A stretch of DNA of 64,000 nt from Bin87 sp965203855 (lineage in GTDB: Bacteria > Chloroflexota > Dehalococcoidia > Lucifugimonadales > UBA3495): assembly GCA_965203855.1 (NCBI GenBank), contig CBDBDN010000008.1:372001-436000 (forward strand). The letters are read 5' to 3'. Position numbers and translations under genes: made by a program. Under the pieces are notes generated by a model, which searched no databases, was not told where the DNA came from, and saw nothing but the letters and a program-made list of their open reading frames with translations. This document shows, piece by piece, positions 50,318-58,951 of this stretch; the first letter of the stretch is position 1, and every line of letters begins with the position of its first letter.

Positions 50318-51727
50318 ATGCCGGATGAACTGCACTATATGTCGGCTTGGGAAGTGTCCGGGCTGATGCGCGCGGGCCGGGTATCGCCGGTGGAAGTGGT
50401 GGAGGCTTGCCTGGCGCGGATTGAGGCTACGGAGCCGACGCTGAATTCGTTTATAACGCTGCTGCCGGATGCGGCGCGGGCGGCGGCGCGGCGCGCGGAG
50501 CAGGAAATTGCGCGGGGCAACTGGCGCGGCCCGTTGCACGGTATCCCGGTGGGATTGAAAGATTTGTTCAATACGGCCGGCGTCCGCACTACATCGGGAA
50601 CGCGCATTTACGATACTTATGTTCCCGATGCGGACTGCACGGTTGCCGTCCGGCTGCGGCAGGCGGGGGCGATTCTGCTGGGCAAGCTGAATATGCATCC
50701 CTTTGCCTACGGGCCGACGGGCGAAAATGCGGATTACGGGCATATGCATAATCCGTGGGATCCGGAACGGGTTACGGGGGGCAGCAGCGGCGGGAGCGGT
50801 TCGGCGGCGGCGGCGGGGCAGTGCCATATTACGATGGGCAGCGACACGGGCGGGAGCGTGCGGATACCGGCGGCGCTGTGCGGCATCGTGGGCCTCAAGC
50901 CGACTTATGGGCGGGTAAGCCGCGCCGGGCTGACTCCGCTGTCGTGGTGCCTGGATCATCCGGGGCCGCTGACGCGGTGCGTTGAGGATGCGGCCCTGGC
51001 GATGAATGCGATCGCCGGATTGGATCCGCTGGATCCGGCGACGGCCGATGTTCCAGTACCGGACTATACCGCCGGCCTCGACGGGGACATACGGGGGCTG
51101 CGGATTGGCGTGGTGCGGGAATACTTTGACGACGAGCTGGACGCCGGGGTAGGGGAACTTACGGAGCAGGCCATCGCCGCGCTGGGCGAACTGGGGGCGG
51201 AGATTGTGGAGGTATCGCTGCCGCTGTACGAGTACGCTCAACCCATCAGCAACGCCATTCTGATGTCGGAGGCTACGGCCGCGCACCGGGATGCGCTGCT
51301 GAACCAGGGCGATCGGCTGTATCCGCCGGTGCGGGAACGGCTGGAGGAGGGGCTGTTTATCTCGGCTGCGGAATATCTGCGGGCGCAGCAGGCGCGGCAG
51401 GTATTTTGCGCCCAGGTGAATGACTTGCTGCGGGATGTTGACTTGCTGGCCGGCCCGACGGAGCCGACAACGGCGCCGGCGCTGCTGGAACGGCGGGTAG
51501 AGGTGAACGGCGAGTCGCGTCCGGTGGTGCCGATGCTTACCAAGTACACGCGGGTTTATAACATAACGGGGTCGCCGGCGATTTCGGTGCCTTGCGGATT
51601 TGGGGCGGACGGGCTGCCGGTAGGGTTGCATCTGGCGGGGCGCAACTTTGAGGAGGGGACGGCGCTGCGCGCGGCTTACGCGTACCAGCAGGCAACCGAA
51701 TGGCACAAGCGGCGTCCGCCGCTGTAA
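50318..51727 (+). CDS. Amidase (amidase signature family)
   Basis: A 469-residue hydrolase with a complete Ser-cisSer-Lys triad: Lys81 in GIPVGLKDLFNTAGV, Ser156 in VTGGSSGGSGSAAAAG and Ser180 in GSDTGGSVRIPAALCG. The remainder follows GatA (GIVGLKPTYGRVSRAGLTPL, SVPCGFGADGLPVGL). It could be the GatA subunit of Asp/Glu-tRNA amidotransferase, but gatB is absent here and the GatC-like partner is diverged, so a small-amide hydrolase is more likely. If so, it could act on amides produced by a nitrile hydratase elsewhere in the window. Confidence 0.9.
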   Translation: MPDELHYMSAWEVSGLMRAGRVSPVEVVEACLARIEATEPTLNSFITLLPDAARAAARRAEQEIARGNWRGPLHGIPVGLKDLFNTAGVRTTSGTRIYDTYVPDADCTVAVRLRQAGAILLGKLNMHPFAYGPTGENADYGHMHNPWDPERVTGGSSGGSGSAAAAGQCHITMGSDTGGSVRIPAALCGIVGLKPTYGRVSRAGLTPLSWCLDHPGPLTRCVEDAALAMNAIAGLDPLDPATADVPVPDYTAGLDGDIRGLRIGVVREYFDDELDAGVGELTEQAIAALGELGAEIVEVSLPLYEYAQPISNAILMSEATAAHRDALLNQGDRLYPPVRERLEEGLFISAAEYLRAQQARQVFCAQVNDLLRDVDLLAGPTEPTTAPALLERRVEVNGESRPVVPMLTKYTRVYNITGSPAISVPCGFGADGLPVGLHLAGRNFEEGTALRAAYAYQQATEWHKRRPPL

Positions 51728-51829
51728 CCCGGATGGCGCAGCATTGCCCGGCTGTAACTCTGCCCGTCCATAACCCTGACTGCCGGCCATTGCTTGGCAT
51801 CGTTCCGTACCGGCAAAGGATTTGTACTC

Positions 51830-52606
51830 GTGACCGCAATAACCGCCGTAACCTTTGACTTGTGGCAGACCTTGATACTGGACAACCGGGAGCTGGGGCT
51901 GCAACGGGCGCAAGTGCGGCTGGACGGCGCGCAGCGGCTGCTGTCCGGGCAGGGGTTGGAGTACGACGCTGAACACATCCGGGAGGCGTATCGGGGGTGC
52001 TATCGGGCTTGCCGGGCGGTGCGGGGGGAGCATTTGGATGTGAGCTTTCGGCGGCAGGTGGAGATTTTTATTGACCTGATTGAGGCCGGGCTGGCGGCGC
52101 GGCTGCCGGAGAGCGTGGTTGCGGAAATAGAACGGGTCTATGCGGAGTCGTTTTTTGAGTGTCCGCCGCGGTTTCATGAGGCGACGCATTCAACGCTGGA
52201 GGCGATGCGGAGGATGGGGCTGCGGATTGGCCTGATTTCCAACACGGGGATGACGCCGGGTTACACGTTTCGGGAGTTTCTGCGGCGGCATGATGTGCTG
52301 GACTATTTTGAGACGCTCACCTTTTCGGACGAGGCGCAGCTGGCGAAGCCGGGCGGTCGGATTTTTCAGATGACGATGCGCGAGATGGGGGCGCTGCCGG
52401 AAGCGACGGTTCATGTTGGCGACCATGTTGCCAATGATGTGGCCGGGGCGAATCGGGTAGGTATGAAGTCGGTATGGATACGGGGGTTTTACGAGCCGGA
52501 GGACCCGGACGACCCGGAGTCGCAGCCGGATGCGGCGGTGGATGACCTGTCCGGCGTGGCCGAGGCGGTGCGTCGTTTAGTTGCCGGTGCGTCGGCAGCC
52601 GACTGA
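51830..52606 (+). CDS. HAD-family hydrolase
   Basis: A 258-residue haloacid-dehalogenase-type phosphatase. Motif I is TAVTFDLWQTLILDN (nucleophile Asp; the second acidic residue of DxD is replaced by Trp, as in some dehalogenase-like members), motif II GLISNTGMTP, motif III around AKPGGRIFQMTM (Lys) and motif IV HVGDHVANDVAGANRVGMKS. A helical cap lies between motifs I and II. GTG at 51830 follows AAAGGA by 9 bases. Substrate unknown; with Trp in place of Asp it may not be a simple phosphatase. Confidence 0.85.
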   Translation: MTAITAVTFDLWQTLILDNRELGLQRAQVRLDGAQRLLSGQGLEYDAEHIREAYRGCYRACRAVRGEHLDVSFRRQVEIFIDLIEAGLAARLPESVVAEIERVYAESFFECPPRFHEATHSTLEAMRRMGLRIGLISNTGMTPGYTFREFLRRHDVLDYFETLTFSDEAQLAKPGGRIFQMTMREMGALPEATVHVGDHVANDVAGANRVGMKSVWIRGFYEPEDPDDPESQPDAAVDDLSGVAEAVRRLVAGASAAD

Positions 52607-52654
52607 AACGCCGGGCGCCGCGCATAATGCCGTGCGCTGGCATAGGGCAATCGC

Positions 52655-52735
52655 AAAGAGCAATTTCCCGTAGGGGGCAATTTCCTGTAAGGTGCAATCG
52701 CCAATTTCCCGTAAGGGGCAAGGGGCAAGGAGTGC
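52655..52735 (+). repeat. Short degenerate tandem repeat
   Basis: Three or four copies of CAATTTCCCGTAAGGGGCAA with variants fill the gap before the next gene and run into its ribosome-binding site (AAGGAG, 52727-52732). The TTCCCGTAAGGGGCAA unit can form a weak hairpin. Confidence 0.65.
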
Positions 52736-52739
52736 AGCG

Positions 52740-53315
52740 TTGTTAGATGAAATGAACGGGGGCCCGCTGCCGGGCGGGCGGCGGCCCGACATTACCTTGG
52801 CGATATTTCCGCATCTGCGGGAGTTCATAGCGGTGGACTTGCGCCCGACGCCGGCGCGGGTGCGGCTGATGAGCGCCGACGAGGTTTTCAATGACGAATA
52901 CTTTCGGGAGGTGGAAAGCGAGTTTGGGGCGGCGCTGCGGGAGGGGGGAGAGCATCCCTTCGCGCATATGATGTCGCTGCCGACGCTGATGGACGACATA
53001 CTGCGGGGGGTAGCGATGAATGTCATACTGGATCGGCTGGGGGTTGACTTTCATGACGAGGAGCAGCTGCCGGAAGTGGTGGTATTCGTGATTTCCGGGC
53101 CGATGCCGGCGGCGCCGGTGGAGCAGATGGTAGAGGGCTTTACGGACTATCTTTCCGGGCGCGTTGATGCGGGCGAGATTGCGCGGTGGGCGGATACGCT
53201 GCGGGAGCTGGTGATCCGGGAATATGAAGCGGTGCCGCTTACGCCCGAAACGCTGGGGGAGCCGCTGACCGGGGATGCGCTGGATCCGTATATTCTGTGG
53301 CAGAACCGCAACTGA
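52740..53315 (+). CDS. Conserved-looking protein of unknown function
   Basis: A 191-residue soluble protein, acidic and probably helical. Stretches such as PDITLAIFPHLREFIAVDLR, SADEVFNDEYFREVESEFGA and DDILRGVAMNVILDRLGVDF do not match a family I know. TTG at 52740 is chosen because AAGGAG lies 7 bases upstream; an ATG at 52752 is also possible. Regular codon use over the whole length supports a real gene. Neighbours are the HAD gene and, past a repeat region, the LLM oxidoreductase. Confidence 0.65.
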   Translation: MLDEMNGGPLPGGRRPDITLAIFPHLREFIAVDLRPTPARVRLMSADEVFNDEYFREVESEFGAALREGGEHPFAHMMSLPTLMDDILRGVAMNVILDRLGVDFHDEEQLPEVVVFVISGPMPAAPVEQMVEGFTDYLSGRVDAGEIARWADTLRELVIREYEAVPLTPETLGEPLTGDALDPYILWQNRN

Positions 53316-53452
53316 ACCGTGGGGGGCGCCGGCGGCCTACTCGGCCCGGCGACGGGATATTGCGCCGGGGCGCGTGGTTGAATTACGATTTACCGCAGTC
53401 CGGCGTCAGTTTTTGTCATTGGGATGCCGTTGCCAGGGATGCCGCTACAACC

Positions 53453-53545
53453 GTCATTGCGGCGCAAGTCGGGATCCGGAGGCGTAGCTTTCTGCTGCGG
53501 TATATGGAGTTGGCAAGCATAGATTCCGGCTTTCGCCGGAATGAC
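53453..53545 (+). repeat. 92/93-bp palindrome-ended element, copy C (diverged left arm)
   Basis: The right arm is intact (GATTCCGGCTTTCGCCGGAA TGAC); the left arm has several changes (GTCATTGCGGCGCAAGTCGG). The interior GGCGTAGCTTTCTGCTGCGG aligns with copies A and B. It is followed to about 53690 by degenerate GGAATGGTAGG/GGGATGTCGG units. Together they fill most of the 480-base gap before the LLM gene. Confidence 0.75.
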
Positions 53546-53795
53546 GGGTGGGGGGGTTGGAATGGTAGGTAGGGGGTTTGGGATGGCGGTTGTGGGGGGT
53601 TGGAATGGTAGGCATGGGGTTTGGGATGTCGGTTGTGGGGGTTTGGGATGTCGGTTGTAGGAGGGTTTCGGAATGGCGGTTGTGGGGGGGTTGGTGGTCG
53701 TGCTGTTCCTGGCCGCCATAGGGTATGGTTTGGAATGGGGGGTGTGGGGTTTGGGATGATGGCGAATATGATTGTACGCCTTGACAGGAGTTTTG

Positions 53796-54812
53796 GTGGT
53801 GGAACGCGTTGCCCTTACATTCAGCAGCCGGGACAACAACGATGACGCTGATCTAATCGCAGTGGCGCAGGCCGCCGACCGGCTGGGCTACGAGTCGTTC
53901 TGGACGGGGGAATCTTGGGGTCGGGATGCCTTTACGGTATTGACGATGCTGGCCGGGCATACGGAGCGCATCCGGCTGGGAACGGGCATCGTTACGGTGT
54001 ACAGCCGGACGCCGGGCTTGATTGCCCAGAGCATTGCCTCGCTGGATCGCATCAGCGGCGGGCGGGCGATTTTGGGGCTGGGCAGCAGCGGGCGCATTGT
54101 GATTGAGGATTGGCACGGGGTGAAGTTTGACCATCCGGTGGGGCGCACGCGCGAATACATTGAAATCATCCGGCTGGCGCTGTCGGGGCAGCGGGTCAAC
54201 TATGCGGGGCGGTTTTACCAACTGCAACGGTTCCGGATGGGGATAACGCCGGTACAGGAAAGCATACCGATTTACATAGCGTCGCTGGGGCGGCGGAACC
54301 TGGAGCTGACGGGGGAGCTGGCCGACGGATGGCTGCCAATTTGGACGCACTGCGAAAAGCTGCCGGAGATACGGGAGCCGCTGCATGGGGCGGCATTAGC
54401 GGCGGGGCGTTCTCCGCAGGATATTGCTACGGCCCCGCAGATCCTGTGCTGCGCCGCCGATGACGCGGCGACGCTTGACGATGCGGTGCGGCAGGCCCGG
54501 TCGCATATGGCGTTTTACATCGGGGGGATGGGGCAGTATTACTATGACTTGTTCTGCCGGTATGGATACCGGGATGCCGGCGATGCGGTGCGGACGGCCT
54601 GGGCCGCGGGCGACCGGGTCCAGGCCGCCGCGGCAATTACGGACGAGATGATAGACCGCATTACGGTAATCGGGACGCCGGCGGAATGCCGGCGCAAGAT
54701 GGCGCGTTTTCGGGAGAACGGGGTTGACTTGCCAATCGTCGCATTTCCGCATGGGGCGGGCCGGGAGACGATGCTGGGGACTTTGGATGCGCTGGCGCCG
54801 GCTAACGGTTGA
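53796..54812 (+). CDS. LLM-class flavin-dependent oxidoreductase
   Basis: A 338-residue luciferase-like monooxygenase/reductase fold (bacterial luciferase family, F420- or FMN-dependent). Typical segments are VAQAADRLGYESFWTGESWG, TERIRLGTGIVTVYSRTPGL, GGRAILGLGSSGRIVIEDWH and YAGRFYQLQRFRM. The branch resembling F420-dependent methylene-H4MPT reductases has the same opening. AGGAG at 53786-53790 sits before two tandem GTG codons (53796 and 53799), either of which may start the protein. The phosphoesterase gene follows after 21 bases. Confidence 0.9.
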   Translation: MVERVALTFSSRDNNDDADLIAVAQAADRLGYESFWTGESWGRDAFTVLTMLAGHTERIRLGTGIVTVYSRTPGLIAQSIASLDRISGGRAILGLGSSGRIVIEDWHGVKFDHPVGRTREYIEIIRLALSGQRVNYAGRFYQLQRFRMGITPVQESIPIYIASLGRRNLELTGELADGWLPIWTHCEKLPEIREPLHGAALAAGRSPQDIATAPQILCCAADDAATLDDAVRQARSHMAFYIGGMGQYYYDLFCRYGYRDAGDAVRTAWAAGDRVQAAAAITDEMIDRITVIGTPAECRRKMARFRENGVDLPIVAFPHGAGRETMLGTLDALAPANG

Positions 54813-54833
54813 GTTGACCAGAGGGGGGACGCA

Positions 54834-55394
54834 GTGCGAATTGGGCTGATTTCCGACACGCATTCGGCCGGCAGCGGGTGGGATCTGCCGGCCGTGGTAC
54901 TGGAAGCCTTGGCGGGCAGCGAGCTGATACTGCACTGCGGCGATTTGGAGTGCATCGGGGTATTGGACTGCCTGGAGCAGGTAGCGCCGGTATTGGCGGT
55001 GCGGGGCTATGAGGATCCGCGGGAGCCGGGCGGTCGGCTGGCGGATAGGACGCGCATCGTAACGGCGGGCGGCGTGCGGATTGGGATGGTGCATGACATA
55101 CAATGGCCGCCGCCGGCGATAGCGACTACGCCGGACGGCACCGGGCTGGCTTATCCCGAGTCCGGGTTGGCGGAGCTGCTGGGGCGCAAGTTCGGCAGCG
55201 CGGTGGATGCAGTGGTATTCGGCGACACGCACGAGGATCTGGCGGAATGGCGGGAAGGGATTCTGCTGATGAATCCGGGGAGTCCTACTTATCCGGGGCG
55301 GCGGCATCGGCCCGGGTCGCTGGGGACGGTAGGGCTGCTGGAGGTTGACGGCGGCAAGGTGATGGGGCATTGGATTGTGGATTTGGAAAGGTAA
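54834..55394 (+). CDS. YfcE-type metallophosphoesterase with altered metal site
   Basis: A 186-residue calcineurin-like phosphoesterase from a GTG start. MRIGLISDTHSAGSG and LILHCGDLECIGVLD supply the first metal ligands. The usual GNCD is replaced by RGYED, the usual THGH by VHDIQ and the GHTH by GDTHEDL; the closing LLMNPGSPTYPGRR is typical. So some ligands differ from the standard set while the fold is kept. It may have different metal use or have lost activity. It follows the LLM gene closely and is probably cotranscribed. Confidence 0.8.
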   Translation: MRIGLISDTHSAGSGWDLPAVVLEALAGSELILHCGDLECIGVLDCLEQVAPVLAVRGYEDPREPGGRLADRTRIVTAGGVRIGMVHDIQWPPPAIATTPDGTGLAYPESGLAELLGRKFGSAVDAVVFGDTHEDLAEWREGILLMNPGSPTYPGRRHRPGSLGTVGLLEVDGGKVMGHWIVDLER

Positions 55395-55398
55395 GGGG

Positions 55399-55504
55399 TG
55401 ATGGCATGGATAAAGGGGATGGAGGGGATTTTTGACACCGATGGACAGGATGGACGGGATTTTGGATTGGGGGTTGGGGATTCCGGCTTGCGCCGGAATG
55501 ACGG
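55399..55504 (+). repeat. G-rich interspersed repeat, rearranged copy
   Basis: The two halves seen elsewhere are in swapped order here: first ATGGCATGGATAAAGGGGAT, then CACCGATGGACAGGATGGAC, then the GATTCCGGCTTGCGCCGGAA TGACGG palindrome. It lies between the phosphoesterase and the pyrophosphatase. Confidence 0.65.
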
Positions 55505-55602
55505 GGGCGCAAGGAGGGCGGGGGTTGGTTTGACAGGGTTGCGGGGTTGTGCTAGTTTCGCAATGTTTGTCGGCATAAATTACCGAAAACGGAGAGGGAA
55601 GT

Positions 55603-57696
55603 ATGGAATCAATCATAGTGGCCCTGGCTGCCGGGGTAATTGCCCTGGTATTTGCCGCCGTGATGGCCTGGCGGGTAATTGGGGCAGACCAGGGCAACGC
55701 GCGGATGACGGAAATCGGAGATGCGATTCGCGCGGGGGCGTCGGCGTTTTTGCGCCGCGAGTATATGTCGCTGCTGCCGTTTGTCGTGGTGGTGGCAATC
55801 GTGCTGGGGGTACTGGACTATACGGTGTTCCGGCATAATCTGGGCGTGCCGGCGACGGCCATATCGTATATCGTGGGCACAATTTGCTCCGGTTTGGCGG
55901 GATTTGTGGGGATGAATGTAGCGGTGCGGGCGAATGTGCGTACTGCGGCGGCGGCGATGCGGGGATTGAATCCGGCGTTGCGGGTGGCATTCTCCAGCGG
56001 CACGGTGATGGGCGTTACGGTGGTGGGGATTGGGCTGCTGGGAGTAACCATCCTGTACCTGGTGTTTCAGAATATCAGCGTGGTGGCCGGGTTCGGGTTT
56101 GGCGCCAGTTCCATTGCTTTGTTCGCGCGCGTGGGCGGCGGCATCTTTACGAAAGCCGCCGATGTGGGTTCGGACCTGGTGGGCAAGGTAGAGGCGGGGA
56201 TACCGGAGGACGACCCGCGCAATCCGGGCGTAATCGCCGACAATGTGGGGGACAATGTGGGGGATGTGGCCGGGATGGGCGCCGATCTGTTTGAGTCGTA
56301 TGTGGGGAGCATCATATCGACGATTGCGCTGTCGGCCGGCGCGGTGGCTTTGGCGGTGGGGGCCAGCAACACTTTTGACTACACCGCGCCGCAAGCGGTA
56401 TTTCCGATGCTGCTGGCCGGGGCGGGGATAATCGCCGCCATTCTGGGGACATTTATTGTACGCAGCGGGGAGCAGGCCGACTTTGAGCGGCTGCTGTGGG
56501 CGCTGCGGTACGGCATCTTTGCGGCGGGCGGGCTGCTGATAGTATTCGCCGCCATATTGACCGTTACGATGACGGGGAACTGGTGGTGGTTCGGGTGCGT
56601 GGTGGCCGGGCTGGTGGCCGGCACGATTATCGGGCTGGCTACGGAGTACTATACTTCGTACAGCTACAAGCCGACGCAGCGGGTATCGGAGTCGTCGCAG
56701 ACGGGGGCGGCGACGGTCATCATCAGCGGCATTGCCACGGGGATGTTGAGTACGCTGATTCCGGTGATTTGCGTATCGGCTGCCATCCTGCTGTCGTACT
56801 GGTTCGCCGGGTTTTACGGGGTAGCGCTGGCGGGAGTGGGGCTGCTGTCCACGCTGGGGATAACGCTGGCGACGGACGCCTACGGCCCGGTGGCTGACAA
56901 CGCCGGGGGCATTGCGGAGCAGGCGAATTTGGATCCGCAGGTGCGGGAACGGACGGATGCGCTGGATGCGCTGGGGAACACGACGGCGGCGACGGGCAAG
57001 GGGTTTGCCATCGGTTCCGCGGCGCTGACGGCGCTGGCGCTGCTGGCGGCGTATTCGGTAAGCGCCGGGCTGATCCAGTTGACGCCGGAGGGACGGCTGG
57101 ATGGGGACAGCGGAGGGGGCATCAACCTGCTGCAACCGGAGATACTGGTCGGATTGGTCATCGGGGCGATGCTGCCGTTCATCTTTTCGGCATTGACGAT
57201 GCAGGCGGTAGGCCGGGCGGCGCAGGGGATTGTGGACGAAGTGCGGCGGCAGTTTCGGGAGATACCGGGGCTGATGGAAGGGACGGGGAAGCCGGATTCG
57301 GCGCGCTGCGTGGACATCAGCACGCGGGGGGCGCTGCGGGAGATGATACTGCCGGGCGTGATGGCGGTGATTGCGCCGATTGCTACGGGGTTCATACTGG
57401 GGGAGGCGGCGCTGGGAGGGCTGCTGATTGGGTCGGTGTCGGCCGGGTTTATGCTGGCGATAATGATGGCGTCGGCGGGCGGCACTTGGGACAACGCCAA
57501 GAAGTATGTTGAGCTGGGCAACTACGGCGGCAAGGGTTCGGACGCGCACAAGGCGGCGGTAGAAGGGGATGTGGTGGGGGATCCGTTCAAGGACACCTCC
57601 GGGCCGAGCCTGAACATACTGCTGAAGCTGATGGCGATCGTGTCGCTGGTGTTTGCGCCGGCGTTTGTGGCGGCGCCGGATCTAATCAGCCTGTAG
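55603..57696 (+). CDS. hppA: Membrane-bound proton/sodium-pumping pyrophosphatase (K+-dependent type)
   Basis: A 697-residue integral membrane enzyme with about 16 spans that couples pyrophosphate hydrolysis to H+ or Na+ export. The substrate-binding sequences are DVGSDLVGKVEAGIPEDDPR (from residue 187) and NPGVIADNVGDNVGDVAGMG. The motif GNTTAATGKG around residue 462 has Ala and Gly at the two positions that are Lys and Thr in K+-independent enzymes, so the K+-dependent class is expected. Na+ versus H+ cannot be told by eye. C-terminal residues KKYVELGNYGGKGSDAHKAA are also diagnostic. Confidence 0.96.
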   Translation: MESIIVALAAGVIALVFAAVMAWRVIGADQGNARMTEIGDAIRAGASAFLRREYMSLLPFVVVVAIVLGVLDYTVFRHNLGVPATAISYIVGTICSGLAGFVGMNVAVRANVRTAAAAMRGLNPALRVAFSSGTVMGVTVVGIGLLGVTILYLVFQNISVVAGFGFGASSIALFARVGGGIFTKAADVGSDLVGKVEAGIPEDDPRNPGVIADNVGDNVGDVAGMGADLFESYVGSIISTIALSAGAVALAVGASNTFDYTAPQAVFPMLLAGAGIIAAILGTFIVRSGEQADFERLLWALRYGIFAAGGLLIVFAAILTVTMTGNWWWFGCVVAGLVAGTIIGLATEYYTSYSYKPTQRVSESSQTGAATVIISGIATGMLSTLIPVICVSAAILLSYWFAGFYGVALAGVGLLSTLGITLATDAYGPVADNAGGIAEQANLDPQVRERTDALDALGNTTAATGKGFAIGSAALTALALLAAYSVSAGLIQLTPEGRLDGDSGGGINLLQPEILVGLVIGAMLPFIFSALTMQAVGRAAQGIVDEVRRQFREIPGLMEGTGKPDSARCVDISTRGALREMILPGVMAVIAPIATGFILGEAALGGLLIGSVSAGFMLAIMMASAGGTWDNAKKYVELGNYGGKGSDAHKAAVEGDVVGDPFKDTSGPSLNILLKLMAIVSLVFAPAFVAAPDLISL

Positions 57697-57726
57697 GGGG
57701 GAAGCCGAGACCGATGCAAGGGGGAT

Positions 57727-57748
57727 GGCGGCCATTTGACTGGCCGCC
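57727..57748 (+). terminator. Perfect inverted repeat after the pyrophosphatase gene
   Basis: GGCGGCCA pairs with TGGCCGCC around a 6-base loop, 30 bases after the stop. The following bases are only weakly T-rich, so termination is likely but not certain. Confidence 0.5.
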
Positions 57749-57776
57749 GTCCTGCTTAATGCGGTGGGGTTTGACT

Positions 57777-57884
57777 ACACCGATGGACAGGAGGGACGGG
57801 ATGGGGTTTTATGGCATGGATGGAGGGGATGAATGGGGATTTGGTTGTTTGGGGGATGGATTCCGGCTTGCGTTGGAATGACGG
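57777..57884 (+). repeat. G-rich interspersed repeat with palindromic end, copy before gene B
   Basis: CCGATGGACAGGAGGGACGG, then TTATGGCATGGATGGAGGGG, then GGATTCCGGCTTGCGTTGGA ATGACGG. Almost identical to the copy at 58764, so the second poly-C gene is bracketed by two direct copies of this repeat. Confidence 0.75.
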
Positions 57885-58003
57885 TAAGAAGGGTGGGGAA
57901 TTGCGGTAAGAGGGGTTAGCGGGCGTCTTGCTTATTAGTACGATATGGGGTATCATTTTCCCTAGTCAATCCATCCTCAACATGGAATGCTTGGAGTGAA
58001 GTT

Positions 58004-58695
58004 ATGACTGCCTTTCTGAATTCTGCCCCCCCCCCCCCCCCCCCCGATATAGGCTGACCCGGAACCTAACTTTGGCTTGGCTGCGGCTGGGCAAGATTGC
58101 CGTTTTCAGTGTTTTGACCGGGCTGGTCGTTGCGGGCGGGATGATATTTCCCGTTGCTGATGCGGAAGCGCAGGCTTATGGGGGGTACACTTATACGGCG
58201 CGGGTCTGCCAGGAGTATGGGCAGCAGCCGCGCTGGTACGATGTGCGGGACGGGCAGGCGGCGTATAATGGCGGGAACAGCGACAGCGGCTGGCTGATTG
58301 TGTTGGTACGCACCGCGAACATAACCCCGGCTGAATACGAATTCAGCAATCCCGAAGGACGAGGCGGCTGGGGCAGCGCCCAACAGGCCCTAGACCGATC
58401 CCTCACAAATTTCAATCACCGGATATTCGCACCCCCGCTGACGAACAGCTACGGACTGTCTGCTGGCGAAGCGCTAGTAGCCGCCGATGGCACCCGCGGG
58501 TTCGTGATTAGATTCGGCAACCGGGTGGTGATTGACCGCAACGACAACGGGATATATGATGTCGGCGACATGGCGAGAGGTTTGGCGTTTCCGAATTTGT
58601 GGAGCTACGAGGTAAGGACTTTCACGCAAACCAGGGCGCCCGTAAATTACGGCGCGCAGTATGTCCGGTGGGCGTATATGGCGTGGTGCCGGTAG
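58004..58695 (+). CDS. Phase-variable secreted protein, copy B (currently out of frame from its ATG)
   Basis: A paralog of the gene at 6301. ATGACTGCCTTTCTGAATTC leads into 20 consecutive C and, as written, stops at TGA after PPPDIG. With 21 C the frame continues RYRLTRNLTLAWLRLGKIAV, the signal-peptide core, AEAQA and a mature part ending YVRWAYMAWCR. A TTG at 58072 could allow some translation independent of the tract. The first 50 mature residues and last 11 match copy A (AYGGYTYTARVCQEYGQQPR shared but for one residue); the centre is unrelated and includes DRNDNGIYDVGD, which has the spacing of a calcium-binding loop. A strong terminator follows. Confidence 0.7.
58026..58045 (+). repeat. 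Poly-C tract (20 C) within the start of a coding frame
   Basis: Twenty consecutive C at the same position relative to the ATG (22 bases) as in copy A. Its length is 3n+2, the same OFF state. The bases after both tracts, GATATAGGCTGAC, are identical. Confidence 0.75.
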
Positions 58696-58724
58696 GTAGG
58701 TCGTTTCCCGTTCCCGTCGTCCAA

Positions 58725-58754
58725 CCCTCTCTCCTAAACGGGGAGAGGGTTTTT
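58725..58754 (+). terminator. Rho-independent terminator after secreted-protein gene B
   Basis: A 10-bp stem (58725-58734 with 58740-58749) with a TAAAC loop followed by five T. Confidence 0.9.
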
Positions 58755-58763
58755 GAGGCCGGT

Positions 58764-58863
58764 ATGGAGGATGGGCAGGATGGGGTTTTATGGCATGGAT
58801 GGAGGGGATGAATGGGGATTTGGCTGTTTGGGGGATGGATTCCGGCTTGCGCCGGAATGACGG
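58764..58863 (+). repeat. G-rich interspersed repeat with palindromic end, copy after gene B
   Basis: GGATGGGCAGGATGGGGTTT, TATGGCATGGATGGAGGGGA and GGATTCCGGCTTGCGCCGGA ATGACGG, in direct orientation to the copy at 57777. Further GGAATGACGG units follow to about 58920. Confidence 0.75.
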
Positions 58864-58951
58864 TAAAAGGGGTGGGAATGACGGTTGGGGGTTGGAATGA
58901 TGGTTGCGCTGTGATGACGGTTAAACTGGGTGGTGGTAGAATTATGCCGTT

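Noticed and set aside
50084..51727. Canonical GatCA of the tRNA amidotransferase
   Set aside because: No gatB is present and the small subunit is diverged; a stand-alone amidase with a GatC-like partner fits better.
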